From Ensifer adhaerens (lineage in GTDB: Bacteria; Pseudomonadota; Alphaproteobacteria; Rhizobiales; Rhizobiaceae): a stretch of 64,000 nucleotides of DNA. Within the stretch, counting starts at the first letter, position 1. Every line of letters starts with the position of its first letter. This document shows, in pieces, positions 7,920 to 16,906 of this stretch. The notes beneath the pieces are model-generated. The model did not search any database and was not told the origin of the DNA. It worked only from the letters and a program-made list of their open reading frames with translations. Made by a program: the position numbers and the translations under genes. Location of the stretch: positions 124,001 through 188,000 of the forward strand of contig NZ_LAZS01000011.1 in NCBI RefSeq assembly GCF_002007205.1, in the 5' to 3' direction.

Positions 7920-8948
7920 ATGACTATCAAAAGCCTTCTTCTCGGCTCCGCTGCTGCTCTCGCAGCAGTTTCCGGCGCCCAGGCAGCCGACGCAATCGTC
8001 GCAGCCGAGCCGGAGCCCATGGAATACGTTCGCGTTTGCGACGCTTTCGGCACTGGCTACTTCTACATCCCGGGCACCGAAACCTGCCTCAAGATCGGCG
8101 GCTTCATCCGCTTCCAGACCTCCTTCGGTCCGGACGAAGTCAACAAGCGCCAGGGTTGGGGCAAGAACGGCACGTCTGACTGGGATTCGTTCTCGCGCGC
8201 TTACATCTCGTTCGACGCCAAGAGCGACACCGAGTTCGGCACGCTCACCGGCTTCTTCGCCGCTGAATTCAACGCCGACAACGACACCGACGGTGGCGAC
8301 AGCCTGATCGACGTCGATGAAGCCTACATCCAGCTCGGTGGCCTCAAGGCCGGCTTCTTCTACAGCTGGTGGGATAAGGGTCTGAACGGCGAATCCGACT
8401 CGATCGGCAACGTCACCGAGTTCAACTCGATCGCCTACCTCTACGACGGCGGTTCGTTCCAGGCCGGTATCGCAATCGACGAGCTCGAAGGCCAGACGAC
8501 GAAGAGCAACGGCGTTGGCGTTGAAGCCATCGTTTCGGCGACCCTCGGCGGCGTTTCCTTCGACCTGCTCGGCGGCTACGACACCGAAGCTGAAGAAGGC
8601 GCGATCCGCGCTCTGCTTTCGGCTGACCTCGGCCCGGGCACGTTCCAGGTTGCTGGTATCTGGGCTTCCGACCCGAACGCCTACTGGAATGCTTCGGAGT
8701 GGACCGTTGCCGCTTCGTACGCCTTCAAGGCAACCGACAAGCTGAAGATCACCCCCGGCGCTCAGTACTGGGGCGACTACAAGTTCAACAGCGACCTCGA
8801 CCGTTGGCGCGCTGGCGTGACGCTCGACTACGCGATCACCGAAGGTCTCGCGACCCGCGTATCGGTTCAGTACAACAAGGAAGACCTGACGGCTACGACA
8901 GACCGCGACTACGTCTCGGGCTTCGTCCGTCTGCAGCGTAACTTCTAA
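7920..8948 (+). CDS. ropA: RopA-type outer-membrane porin
   Basis: The product has a signal peptide (MTIKSLLLGSAAALAAVSGA, cleaved after AQA). A mature N-terminus follows, rich in the typical rhizobial porin sequence EPMEYVRVCDAFGTGYFYIP and GTETCLKIGGFIRF. The body is made of alternating amphipathic strands and ends in a terminal aromatic residue (RLQRNF), the outer-membrane assembly signal. At 342 residues it fits the alphaproteobacterial porin family, a general diffusion channel. I placed the start at the ATG at 7920 rather than an upstream in-frame start because it begins the signal peptide and follows AGAGAG. A strong terminator follows. The symbol reflects similarity to RopA; several paralogues are usual in rhizobia. 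Confidence 0.9.
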   Translation: MTIKSLLLGSAAALAAVSGAQAADAIVAAEPEPMEYVRVCDAFGTGYFYIPGTETCLKIGGFIRFQTSFGPDEVNKRQGWGKNGTSDWDSFSRAYISFDAKSDTEFGTLTGFFAAEFNADNDTDGGDSLIDVDEAYIQLGGLKAGFFYSWWDKGLNGESDSIGNVTEFNSIAYLYDGGSFQAGIAIDELEGQTTKSNGVGVEAIVSATLGGVSFDLLGGYDTEAEEGAIRALLSADLGPGTFQVAGIWASDPNAYWNASEWTVAASYAFKATDKLKITPGAQYWGDYKFNSDLDRWRAGVTLDYAITEGLATRVSVQYNKEDLTATTDRDYVSGFVRLQRNF

Positions 8949-8970
8949 TCCGATTAAACTCGGATGAAGG

Positions 8971-9006
8971 AAGCCCGCAACTTCGCAAGAAGTTGCGGGC
9001 TTTCCT
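8971..9006 (+). terminator. Rho-independent terminator of the porin gene
   Basis: AAGCCCGCAACTTC (8971-8984) and GAAGTTGCGGGCTT (8989-9002) form a perfect 14-bp stem with the tetraloop GCAA. T-rich sequence follows. It starts 22 bases after the porin stop codon. Confidence 0.88.
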
Positions 9007-9050
9007 TATTGAGACAAAGTAAAATCGCTGACCGATACACGGGTTGGATT

Positions 9051-9653
9051 TCAATTGGCCGGTGTCGGCTCTCCAAGCGACAGCATCAGCCGGTTCGCCC
9101 AGTTGAAGAAGGCGGCGCCGTGGATGACGTCGGCAATCTCCAGTTCATCAAGGCCCGCGGCCGAAAGGCGGGAGACGTGCTCCTCGCCGAAGATGGGCGG
9201 GGTCGCGGTCAAAGCGACCGATGCTGCGACGATCGCATTCCAGCGTTCGCCAAGATCAGCTTCGACGCCCTCGTCGAGAAGCTTCTGAACGTCCCCGCCG
9301 CGCTTGGAGTGATGCGAAGCGAAGCGCGAATGAACCGAAGCGCAGAAAATACAGCCGTTGTATCTGGAAGCCGCCGTAGCAGCCAGCTCGCGCTCGGCGC
9401 GCGGCAGACCTAAACGGGTATTGTAAAAGATGTCCTTGTCGGTTTTCGTGCGCGCTTCAAGCACCTCCGGATCGCGCACGAGCAGGCGAAAATAGGGCGA
9501 TTTTGCCCGCGCGGCTTCGACCAGGCCTTTGATGTGGCGCTCCGTCAGGTCTTCTTCCGCCAGAGGCTGGAGCCACGGGGTCCAGCCGATCTCAGCCTGC
9601 GTGAAGGTAACAGGCGGGTTATCGACGGTTGGGGTGATGGCATGTTCGGTCAT
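9051..9653 (-). CDS. AhpD-like alkylhydroperoxidase-domain protein (CMD superfamily)
   Basis: The 200-residue product carries the AhpD redox signature C101-IF-C104-ASVH108 (NGCIFCASVHSRF), plus the flanking RAERELAATAASRYN and DVIHGAAFFNWANRLM segments. The CxxC-x3-H site in this family reduces peroxides or acts as a thiol relay. It is the last gene of the minus-strand operon that begins at 16574. The combination with a luciferase-like monooxygenase and a second CMD protein matches the conserved neighbourhood I know as the Avi_7169/Avi_7170/KPN_01858 families. The start at 9653 has AGAGGA 7 bases upstream; an open frame extending to 9791 lacks support. Its substrate is unknown. Confidence 0.85.
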   Translation of the reverse strand: MTEHAITPTVDNPPVTFTQAEIGWTPWLQPLAEEDLTERHIKGLVEAARAKSPYFRLLVRDPEVLEARTKTDKDIFYNTRLGLPRAERELAATAASRYNGCIFCASVHSRFASHHSKRGGDVQKLLDEGVEADLGERWNAIVAASVALTATPPIFGEEHVSRLSAAGLDELEIADVIHGAAFFNWANRLMLSLGEPTPAN

Positions 9654-9673
9654 TCGTAAATCCTCTTGAATCT

Positions 9674-10291
9674 TCACGCGGCAGCGCGCTTGGCAGCAGT
9701 CGACAGCACTGCAAGGCCGGCGATCACCCGGATCTGAAACGCCACGAAGGAAACCAGCTGCGACAGGGTCACGACGCCAGTGGTCGTCCACCCGGCATCC
9801 AGCAACACCTGTAGTGCCTGCGGACTGGCATCACGCAGGTGGAAGACGAGCAGGTGTGCATGCTCCAGCGCGGCGGACAACTTAGGACCGAGCGCCTCTC
9901 GGCTTGCCGGCGAGACCTGATAGAGCGGCCCGGCTTCGTTCTCGCCCCTTAAGGGCCCATCAGGATAGTGACCATAAGGCCCCTTCGCCCGCCCTGCCCC
10001 GATCTCTGCCTTGATGACTTCGATCAACCAGCGATCGGTGCCGCGTTCCTCAAACGGGCTGATGTAGAATTCGAAGATGTCGGGCTGGCGATGCAGGCCA
10101 GCGACGAAACTTGCGACCGCATGCCGTTCTGCCGCGGACACATCGCCGAAGTCCGTCGGCTGAAAGAGCGCGAGAAAACTTTTCTGCGCCTGTTCGCGGG
10201 CTTCTGGCCGCTGGGCGCGAATGCGGTCGAGCGCCGATCCGGCGGTGATGCCGGCCAATAGATCGATGATATCCGGTGACGCGATGGTCAT
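9674..10291 (-). CDS. CMD-domain protein without the CxxC motif
   Basis: The 205-residue protein resembles carboxymuconolactone decarboxylase/AhpD folds (DVSAAERHAVASFVAGLHRQ, LLVFHLRDASPQALQVLLDAGW, VVTLSQLVSFVAFQIRV). It has no CxxC pair, so it is probably not a thiol peroxidase by itself. It lies 20 bases upstream of the AhpD-like gene and 43 bases downstream of the monooxygenase gene in the same operon. By content and order it corresponds to the Avi_7170-type member of this neighbourhood. A structural or substrate-binding role alongside its CxxC-bearing partner is a reasonable inference. No function is established. Confidence 0.8.
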   Translation of the reverse strand: MTIASPDIIDLLAGITAGSALDRIRAQRPEAREQAQKSFLALFQPTDFGDVSAAERHAVASFVAGLHRQPDIFEFYISPFEERGTDRWLIEVIKAEIGAGRAKGPYGHYPDGPLRGENEAGPLYQVSPASREALGPKLSAALEHAHLLVFHLRDASPQALQVLLDAGWTTTGVVTLSQLVSFVAFQIRVIAGLAVLSTAAKRAAA

Positions 10292-10334
10292 GACTTCGTC
10301 TCCTTTGCAAAATGGACCGGCGGACCGGCGCGCT

Positions 10335-11381
10335 TCAACCGACGGCGCCGAAGCGTCGGGCGTGGAATCTTTCCTGCGGCGACCAGCCGAGCGCCGGCGC
10401 GACCTTGGTCGCGATCAGTTCGATCGAACGCAGGACCAATGGGTGCGGCGGGTCGACGGAATGAACCTGGAACACCAGGTCGGTGACACGCGCCAGCGTC
10501 TCGTCAGCGCTGAGGCTGGCGATGACATCGTCGACGGAACCGACATGCACGTCGAGCGCGGTAATCAGATCGCCAAGCGAATTGCCGGAAACCTTGTGGC
10601 CGCTAGCGATCAACCGCTCCGCGCTCCGTCTCAAGCCGATCTCGGCAAAGCGCAATGCTTCGGCACGGCTGTCGGCAACAAACAGGCTGCGAGAGCCGAG
10701 GATGCGCGGTGCGCGGCCGGAGGGAAGCGCGTGCAGATACGCGTCGATGATCGGATTTTGCAGCTCAGCCAGCGAGGCACGCGGATTGTCCTCTGACCGC
10801 GGTTGGGTGCGCGACAACATCAGACCGTCACCGGCGCGACCCGCACGCTCGCCACCCGCGACCGAAAAGGTTGCCTGCCAGACGCGGTCGAGCAATTGCG
10901 GTGCGGCCGGGTAAAGTCGATCGCCGCCGGCCAGACCACGGCCCGCCCAGGCGTCGAGCAGCGTTTGCAGATGCCGGCCGAAGATCGCGCCGCGCTCGGC
11001 GCTCTCCAGGCCAAAGGCCGTGAACGAGGACGGCGTTCCCCCCGTACCCAAGCCCACTTCCAGCCGCCCGCCGGAAAGCAGATCGAAAACGGCGGCGTCC
11101 TCTGCCACTCGGATCGGGTTTTCGAGCGGCAAGGTGATGACGCCGGTACCAAGGCGTATGCGCGTAGTCTCGGCCGCAACATGGGCGAGGAACACCAGCG
11201 GCGCCGGAAGACCGCCTTCGTCCGCGTGGAAATGGTGCTGCGCCACCCAGGCCGTGTCGAAGCCGAAGCGCTCGGCCGTGACGATCTGCTCCTTTGCGTA
11301 GTAGTAGCGGGTACCGGCCGGAACGTCGTCGAGCAGCCGAGTGAAAAAGCCAAGGCGCTTGCGTGGTGTGGTCTCAATCAT
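10335..11381 (-). CDS. FMN-dependent luciferase-like monooxygenase
   Basis: The 348-residue protein has the bacterial luciferase-like TIM-barrel pattern: RLGFFTRLLDDVP, AERFGFDTAWVAQHHFHADEGG, IRLGTGVITLPLENPIRVAEDAAVFDLLSGGR and EVGLGTGG. The segment after the barrel entrance (AWVAQHHF) matches flavin-site sequence of the family. Members use reduced FMN and oxygen to oxidise small organic or organosulfur substrates. Here the gene sits between an ABC importer ATPase (28 bases upstream) and two CMD proteins, so the imported solute is its likely substrate. This layout matches the KPN_01858 subfamily. A partner flavin reductase is not seen in the window. Confidence 0.88.
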   Translation of the reverse strand: MIETTPRKRLGFFTRLLDDVPAGTRYYYAKEQIVTAERFGFDTAWVAQHHFHADEGGLPAPLVFLAHVAAETTRIRLGTGVITLPLENPIRVAEDAAVFDLLSGGRLEVGLGTGGTPSSFTAFGLESAERGAIFGRHLQTLLDAWAGRGLAGGDRLYPAAPQLLDRVWQATFSVAGGERAGRAGDGLMLSRTQPRSEDNPRASLAELQNPIIDAYLHALPSGRAPRILGSRSLFVADSRAEALRFAEIGLRRSAERLIASGHKVSGNSLGDLITALDVHVGSVDDVIASLSADETLARVTDLVFQVHSVDPPHPLVLRSIELIATKVAPALGWSPQERFHARRFGAVG

Positions 11382-11408
11382 GGTCGGTCCTGTCTGTCGT
11401 CCGTTGCC

Positions 11409-13049
11409 TCACGCCGCGGCCCGGCGCTTGCGTCCGGGAATGGCATTGATCAGTTCGCGGGTGTAATCGCTGCGAGGGTTTTCGAAGACGTCGGAAACGG
11501 TTCCGCCGTCGACCAGCCGCCCGTCCTTCAGAACCGAAACGGTGTCCGAGATCTGGCGTACCACCGCGAGGTCGTGGGAGACGAAGAGATAGGTGAGCCC
11601 GAGGTCGCTCTGCAGTTCGTCCAAAAGGTCGAGAATGCGCGCCTGCACGCTGACATCGAGCGCCGAAACCGCTTCGTCGAGCACAACCAGTTGCGGATCG
11701 AGCACCAGTGCCCGAGCGATGGCAACGCGCTGGCGCTGACCACCGGAAAGTGCAAGGGGTCGCCGCCCCAAGGCTTCCTCGGGCAAGCCGACCCGGGCAA
11801 GAATCGTCCTTGCCTTTTCCTCGCGATCGGAGCGCCGGAGTCCTAAGAAGTTCGTCAATGGCTCGGTCACGATCTGCAGCACGTTTTGACGCGGGTCCAG
11901 GGAGCCGTAGGGGTTCTGGTAAACGAGCTGGACCTTGCGACGGAATTGCCGAAGCCCCTCTCCGGTCAGACCCGAGACGTCGATGCCGTCGATCGCGATC
12001 CGGCCGGCCGTCGGCCTGTCGAAACCGACAATGCTACGGATCGTCGTCGTCTTCCCGGATCCCGATTCCCCGACGACCGCATGGGTCGTTCCACGACGGA
12101 CACGGAAGCTCAGGTCGTCGACGGCGCGCAACGCGGACCCACCACCCTCGCGAACGAATTCGCGAACAAGACCTTCGACGACGACGATATCGTCCGGCGC
12201 GCTCGCAATGGATGGCCGAACCGCCGCCAGCCGCAGAGGCGCGGTAAAGGATGGTGCGTCTGCGAGCAGTTGCCTCGTGTAGGGGCTGCGCGGTGCGGCA
12301 AGAACGGCGCCTGTTGCGCCCTGCTCCTGGATCCGGCCACCCTTGAGGACAACGATCCGATCGGCCCGGTCGGCGGCGACACCGAGATCATGGGTCACCA
12401 GAAGTACGGCCGCGCCGTATTCGGCTCGCAACTCGTCGATGAGATCGAGAATGCGCTTCTGCACCGTGACATCGAGTGCACTCGTCGGTTCGTCGGCGAT
12501 GATCAACTGCGGCTTCAGCGCGATCGCGATCGCGATCAACACCCTTTGGCGCATGCCACCTGACAATTCATGCGGATATTGCCGCGCCCGAAGCGCCGGC
12601 TCGCTCAATCCGACGCGAGCAAGAAGAGAGATCACCCGGGCCTCAATCTCATCCGACCGCAGCGCCCCGTGGATGCGGAAGATCTCGCCGAGCTGCGAGC
12701 CGATCGTTTTGACCGGGTTGAGCGAACTTCCCGGATCCTGGGGCACGAGGCTGATCCTGGCGCCGCGCACTGTGTCCAGTTGACGATCCGTCCAGCGGGC
12801 AATGTCGGTCCCGTTGAGCCTGATGCTGCCCCGCTCCACCCGGCCATTCGCAGCGAGCAGACCGATGATCGACTGCGCCGTCGTCGTCTTGCCGGAGCCG
12901 GATTCGCCGACTAAGGCCACAACCTCGCCCGGATTGATGCGAAACGAAACGTCGTGAACGGCACGGCGCTCGCCGCTGCTGTCAGCGTAGGCAATGCAAA
13001 GATTCTCGACCTCGAGAACGGGGGGAAACGGTCCAGGTATGACGGTCAT
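11409..13049 (-). CDS. ABC importer ATPase with two fused nucleotide-binding domains
   Basis: The 546-residue protein contains two complete ATPase domains of the oligopeptide-transport type. Domain 1 has Walker A GESGSGKT at 48-55, signature LSGGMRQR near 163 and Walker B LIIADEP near 182. Domain 2 has Walker A at 327-334, signature LSGGQRQR near 435 and Walker B LVVLDE near 454. A single fused protein therefore replaces the usual DppD/DppF pair. It would energise the two permeases encoded immediately upstream; its ATG overlaps the preceding permease stop by 4 bases (ATGA). The open frame extends far upstream of 13049, but MTVIPGPFPPVLEVENL begins the first ATPase domain. Confidence 0.93.
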   Translation of the reverse strand: MTVIPGPFPPVLEVENLCIAYADSSGERRAVHDVSFRINPGEVVALVGESGSGKTTTAQSIIGLLAANGRVERGSIRLNGTDIARWTDRQLDTVRGARISLVPQDPGSSLNPVKTIGSQLGEIFRIHGALRSDEIEARVISLLARVGLSEPALRARQYPHELSGGMRQRVLIAIAIALKPQLIIADEPTSALDVTVQKRILDLIDELRAEYGAAVLLVTHDLGVAADRADRIVVLKGGRIQEQGATGAVLAAPRSPYTRQLLADAPSFTAPLRLAAVRPSIASAPDDIVVVEGLVREFVREGGGSALRAVDDLSFRVRRGTTHAVVGESGSGKTTTIRSIVGFDRPTAGRIAIDGIDVSGLTGEGLRQFRRKVQLVYQNPYGSLDPRQNVLQIVTEPLTNFLGLRRSDREEKARTILARVGLPEEALGRRPLALSGGQRQRVAIARALVLDPQLVVLDEAVSALDVSVQARILDLLDELQSDLGLTYLFVSHDLAVVRQISDTVSVLKDGRLVDGGTVSDVFENPRSDYTRELINAIPGRKRRAAA

Positions 13050-13927
13050 GCTGCGACCTTTCCGAAGGATTGGCTGACGCGATTGGCAGCCAGCACGACG
13101 AGGACGACCACGATGCCGGGCGCGGTTGTGAGCCACCAGGCGGTCGAGATGTAGTTGCGCCCCTCGGCGATCAGCAGTCCCCATTCCGGGGTCGGCGGCG
13201 GCGCGCCATAGCCGAGAAATCCGAGCGTCGAAATCTGCAGCACGGCCGATCCGAACTGTAGAGCAGCAAAGGCGACGACCGAGGTCAGGGAGTTCGGCAG
13301 AACGTGACGCCACAGAACCGACGCAAAGGTTCCGCCGCTGCCGAAGGCGGCCTCGACATAATCGCTGCGACGCACGCGCACCACTTCAGCCCTTGCCAGC
13401 CGCGCAAAACCTGCGACCGAGGTGACGCCGACGGCAATTGCCGCATTCACGGTTCCAAAGCCAAGCAGGATGATGATGCTGAGCGAGAGAAGCAGCGGAG
13501 GGATCGACAGGAGCACGTCGACGAGGCGCATGATCGCGTCGTCGAGGCGACGCTGCACCGAGCCGGCGATCACGCCAAGAGCCGTGCCGAGGACGAGCCC
13601 TAGACCCACGGCCACAAAAGCACCTGTCAGCGAATGAACGGCGCCATGAACGATGCGAGCGTAGAGATCACGCCCGAGCGCGTCGGTTCCCAGGAGATGC
13701 TCGGCGCTTGGCCGCTGCAGTTGCTCCCCGCCGACACCTTGAAGCGGGTTGAATGCACTAAAAAGCGAGGGAGCGATGGCCCAGAGGACGACCGTGCCCA
13801 GGATAAGCCAGGAAAGGGCTAAACCTACCGGCAGGCGGCGCAGCCGCGAAGCCGCGCTGGAGCGCCGATTGCTTTCGCGCCTTGCATCCGCAACGGCGTC
13901 CTCATGAAGCGTTTCGAAGGTCGTCAT
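13046..13927 (-). CDS. ABC importer permease (DppC-like)
   Basis: The 293-residue membrane protein starts MTTFETLHEDAVADARRESN and has the DppC-type N-terminal helix (LALSWLILGTVVLWAIAPSL). It continues with HLLGTDALGRDLYARIVHGA, the hallmark of these permeases, and the cytoplasmic EAA-like loop (ARAEVVRVRRSDYVEAA...GSGG). It forms the inner-membrane channel with the permease encoded next to it and is powered by the fused ATPase. The start at 13927 overlaps the previous permease stop codon by 4 bases, and the gene ends by overlapping the ATPase start by 4 bases. This indicates tight translational coupling. Confidence 0.92.
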   Translation of the reverse strand: MTTFETLHEDAVADARRESNRRSSAASRLRRLPVGLALSWLILGTVVLWAIAPSLFSAFNPLQGVGGEQLQRPSAEHLLGTDALGRDLYARIVHGAVHSLTGAFVAVGLGLVLGTALGVIAGSVQRRLDDAIMRLVDVLLSIPPLLLSLSIIILLGFGTVNAAIAVGVTSVAGFARLARAEVVRVRRSDYVEAAFGSGGTFASVLWRHVLPNSLTSVVAFAALQFGSAVLQISTLGFLGYGAPPPTPEWGLLIAEGRNYISTAWWLTTAPGIVVVLVVLAANRVSQSFGKVAA

Positions 13928-14868
13928 GCAACGGCTCCCGTTTTTGTCCTGAGCCGTGGATCGAGCACCGGATAGAGCAGGTCCACGGCGAGATTGATGA
14001 TCACGAAAGCGAGCGCCGACAGCACGACGATCGCCTGAAGCACCGCTGCGTCCTGGCTGCCGACCGCCCGCTCGGTCAGCCCGCCGATGCCGTTCAGCCC
14101 GAAGACGGTCTCCGTCACCACGGCTCCGGCAATCAGTTCGCCGAAGAGCACGCCGGCGATCGTCAGCGTCGGAAGCAGCGCGTTCTTCGCGACGTGCCGC
14201 CAGAGAACCCAAAGGCGGGTGGCGCCCTTGGCCCGCGCCACGGCGACGAAGGGGCGCGTCATCACCTCATCGATATTGCGAACTAGCACCTGCGCCAGCG
14301 GCGCGGAAATCGGCACGGCGAGGGTCACCACGGGCAGGATCAGTTCCTGCCAGGGACCAGGGTTGATGACGGGCACGAGCTTCAGACGGAAGGAGAAGAC
14401 CTGAATCAGCATGATGCCGAGCCAGAAGGTCGGGATCGAAATGAAAAGCGACGGAACCGACTGTAGAGCGCCACGCAACCAGGCGAATGGCGCGAGACTG
14501 GAGAGGAAGGCGATGACCCCCGCCAAGACCGCGGCAAGCAGGAAGCCGAGGGATGCGAGCTTCAGTGTTGCCGGCAGATGCGCGGCAAGCAGGCTTGCAA
14601 CGGGAACGCCGGCTTGAACCGAATAGCCAAAGTCGCCGGCGAGGAAGTTGCCGATGGTGCGTGCGTATTGCACCGGCACGGGACTATCGACCGCGTAGGA
14701 GGCGCGTATTTCTGCGACCTGCTGGGCGGTCAAGCCGAGATCCGGGTTCTGGAACTTTATGAGGATCGCGTCACCGGGCATCGCCTGCAGCAGCACGAAA
14801 GAGATCGTGAAAGCGGCCCAAAGCACAAAGAACGCCTGAGCAACGCGGTTGAACAAATAGGCAGACAT
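13924..14868 (-). CDS. ABC importer permease (DppB-like)
   Basis: The product has the DppB pattern: an N-terminal membrane helix (RVAQAFFVLWAAFTISFVLL) followed by QAMPGDAI, a large periplasmic segment (LGLTAQQVAEIRASYAVDSP) and the loop VARAKGATRLWVLWRHVAKNAL. It pairs with the second permease. The frame is open to an ATG at 14937 that overlaps the solute-binding protein stop (TGATG). I prefer the ATG at 14868 because GAGGGA lies 7 bases before it and the first helix follows directly; the longer form would add 23 residues. About six membrane segments are expected. Confidence 0.9.
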   Translation of the reverse strand: MSAYLFNRVAQAFFVLWAAFTISFVLLQAMPGDAILIKFQNPDLGLTAQQVAEIRASYAVDSPVPVQYARTIGNFLAGDFGYSVQAGVPVASLLAAHLPATLKLASLGFLLAAVLAGVIAFLSSLAPFAWLRGALQSVPSLFISIPTFWLGIMLIQVFSFRLKLVPVINPGPWQELILPVVTLAVPISAPLAQVLVRNIDEVMTRPFVAVARAKGATRLWVLWRHVAKNALLPTLTIAGVLFGELIAGAVVTETVFGLNGIGGLTERAVGSQDAAVLQAIVVLSALAFVIINLAVDLLYPVLDPRLRTKTGAVA

Positions 14869-14936
14869 GATCCGTCCCTCGCGCACGCGGATTTCAGAAA
14901 CGACGGCCGCCGCGGTTGCGGTGGCCATCGAGCCCA

Positions 14937-16574
14937 TCAGTGTTCGGCAAGCCAGGTGCTGTAGAAGCTCGGCCGCCCGACGGCCTCGAAGGCCACGCCC
15001 TGGACGTAGGGCGCACCGGCATAGGCTTGCGGCTCTTCGAAGATCGGGATCGCATAGGCCTGGTCGACGACGTAGTCCTGGATTTCGCCGGCGATCGCGA
15101 GACGCTTCTGGCGATCCGGCTCGGAAGCGAGCGCGTCGAGCAGACCGTTCAGCTTCGTGTCGACGAAGCTCTGGACCTTGTCGCTGAGCCCGCCCTTCTG
15201 GCGCAGCACGTCGCGGTTCTTCGGATAATACTGGCTCTTGATCACGTCCGGATCGGCGCGGCCGACCATGGCGGGCGATACCGGCGTCTTCAGCGGATCG
15301 AGATCATCCACCGTCTTGCTCCCGCTGTCGCCGGCAAGAACGCTCAGCTTGACGCCCACCTTGCCCCATTGCTGGGCGACCAGCTGCAGCGTTTCCTTGT
15401 TCTGCGGCTGTGGCAGGGATTCGTAAGCCGTTAGCACGAGTTCCTTGCCGTCCTTCTGGCGCAAGCCGTTGGCGCCGACCGACCAGCCGGCCTCGTCGAG
15501 CAGGGCCTTGGCCTTCTCCGGATCGAAGGCGAGCTTGGCCGAGATATCCTTGTAGCCGAGCGCCGACGACGCGATGATCGAGGTCGCCTGCGGGTAGTTG
15601 GCTGAAAAGAGCGTGGTGACGATTTCTTTGGTGTCGGTCGCGTGCAGCAGCGCCTGGCGCACCCTGACGTCAGCCACCAGCGGATTATCCGGTCGGAAGA
15701 CGACGCTGTTGTTCACGCCGCGCGTCGATGGCGCGTAGATCTGGTAGTCCTGGGCTTCGACCTGCTTCTCGTCATAGGCCTGCACCTGCCGGATGAAGTC
15801 TGCCTGCCCCGCAAGCAGCGCACCGATGCGCACGCTGTCCTCCCCGGTGATGATGTATTTGATGCCGTCGAGATAGGCGCGACCCTGGTGTTCGAGCTTG
15901 GCCGGTCCCCAGTTGTATTCCTCGCGGGCCTTCAGGCTCAGTTCCTTGCCGATCGTCTCGCTCTCGACGACGAACGGGCCGGAACCGATGATCTTCGTCG
16001 CGTCGCCGAGTTCTTCGAAGGGCAGAGCCAGCGTGCTGGCCGCGACCAGACCGGAGCCGATCACGGACGTCCCCTGCAGGAACCCCGGCGACGGCTTCTT
16101 GAAGTAGAATTTGACCGTCAGCGGATCGACGACTTCGCTGCGCTCGTAGTTGTTGATGACTTCGGAGACCGGTTGCTTCAGGGCTTTGTTGCCAAGGCCG
16201 AAGACGTCGTAGTTCCTGGCAACGGCAGCCGCGTCAAGCGGCGAGCCGTCGGAGAACGTCACGCCCGGGCGGATCCTGAACGTGTACTCCGTCGCATCCG
16301 CGTTGACCGTCCAGGATTCGGCGATCCAGGGCTCGATCTCGAGCGTCTTCGGGTTCTGATAGGTCAGCTTGTCGGTGATCTGGTTGAGAATGCCGCCGTT
16401 CGGATAGAAACCACCCGCCGGCGGGTAGAGGTTGGTATGGGCCTGCTGTTCCAGATAGATCAGCGTTCCGCCTTTGACCGGGTCCGCTGCTTGCGCCTGA
16501 GCGCTGCTGAGAGCCAGGCTGGAGGTGGCAAGCGTCGCCAGGGTCAGCGCCAACCGTTTCAATTTCGTGGTCAT
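14937..16574 (-). CDS. ABC transporter substrate-binding protein, family 5 (KPN_01854-like)
   Basis: This 545-residue protein has a signal peptide (MTTKLKRLALTLATLATSSL, cleavage near AQAQA) and then the SBP family-5 sequence. Typical parts are GGTLIYLEQQAHTNLYPPAG, YQNPKTLEIEPWIAESWTVN, YTFRIRPGVTFSDGSPLDA and AYAIPIFEEPQAYAGAP at the C-terminus. It is the first gene of the minus-strand operon and should bind the solute in the periplasm. Association with a luciferase-like monooxygenase and CMD proteins matches a conserved gene set whose substrate, to my knowledge, is not experimentally defined. It is a paralogue only at family level of the truncated protein at the left edge of the window. 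Confidence 0.9.
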   Translation of the reverse strand: MTTKLKRLALTLATLATSSLALSSAQAQAADPVKGGTLIYLEQQAHTNLYPPAGGFYPNGGILNQITDKLTYQNPKTLEIEPWIAESWTVNADATEYTFRIRPGVTFSDGSPLDAAAVARNYDVFGLGNKALKQPVSEVINNYERSEVVDPLTVKFYFKKPSPGFLQGTSVIGSGLVAASTLALPFEELGDATKIIGSGPFVVESETIGKELSLKAREEYNWGPAKLEHQGRAYLDGIKYIITGEDSVRIGALLAGQADFIRQVQAYDEKQVEAQDYQIYAPSTRGVNNSVVFRPDNPLVADVRVRQALLHATDTKEIVTTLFSANYPQATSIIASSALGYKDISAKLAFDPEKAKALLDEAGWSVGANGLRQKDGKELVLTAYESLPQPQNKETLQLVAQQWGKVGVKLSVLAGDSGSKTVDDLDPLKTPVSPAMVGRADPDVIKSQYYPKNRDVLRQKGGLSDKVQSFVDTKLNGLLDALASEPDRQKRLAIAGEIQDYVVDQAYAIPIFEEPQAYAGAPYVQGVAFEAVGRPSFYSTWLAEH

Positions 16575-16906
16575 GAGAGCCTTCCTTCAGAAATCAGGAG
16601 GCTATGGTACGGCGGCGGCCGGCATAATCAATTAAATCTAGTAAATTAATATGCTATATGTTTCGACTGAACGGAAAGAAGCATCTAGCGCCTCGCCGCG
16701 AGGGAGATAATTGTCCCTTCCCGTATCTTTCCCATCAAATTCGGTGGGAGCGGGGCCGATGGAAGTGTGGAAAGAAACGCGCTGATAACCACCGCCACAT
16801 ACGCGACATGGACGCGTGCTTGATTGCGCGCGGCATTGACAACTATGTCGTCATCCGTTGAAAAATCTTGGCAATTTCTCTGAACCTCCCAAGGATCGTA
16901 AGCATC
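16575..16906. other. Divergent intergenic region between the ABC operon and exoB
   Basis: About 330 bases without a credible gene. The left part (16620-16665) is AT-rich (TAAATCTAGTAAATTAATATG) and probably holds the promoter of the minus-strand ABC operon. The right part carries the leader of exoB with AAGGA 11 bases before its ATG. No clear dyad operator was found. Confidence 0.5.
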
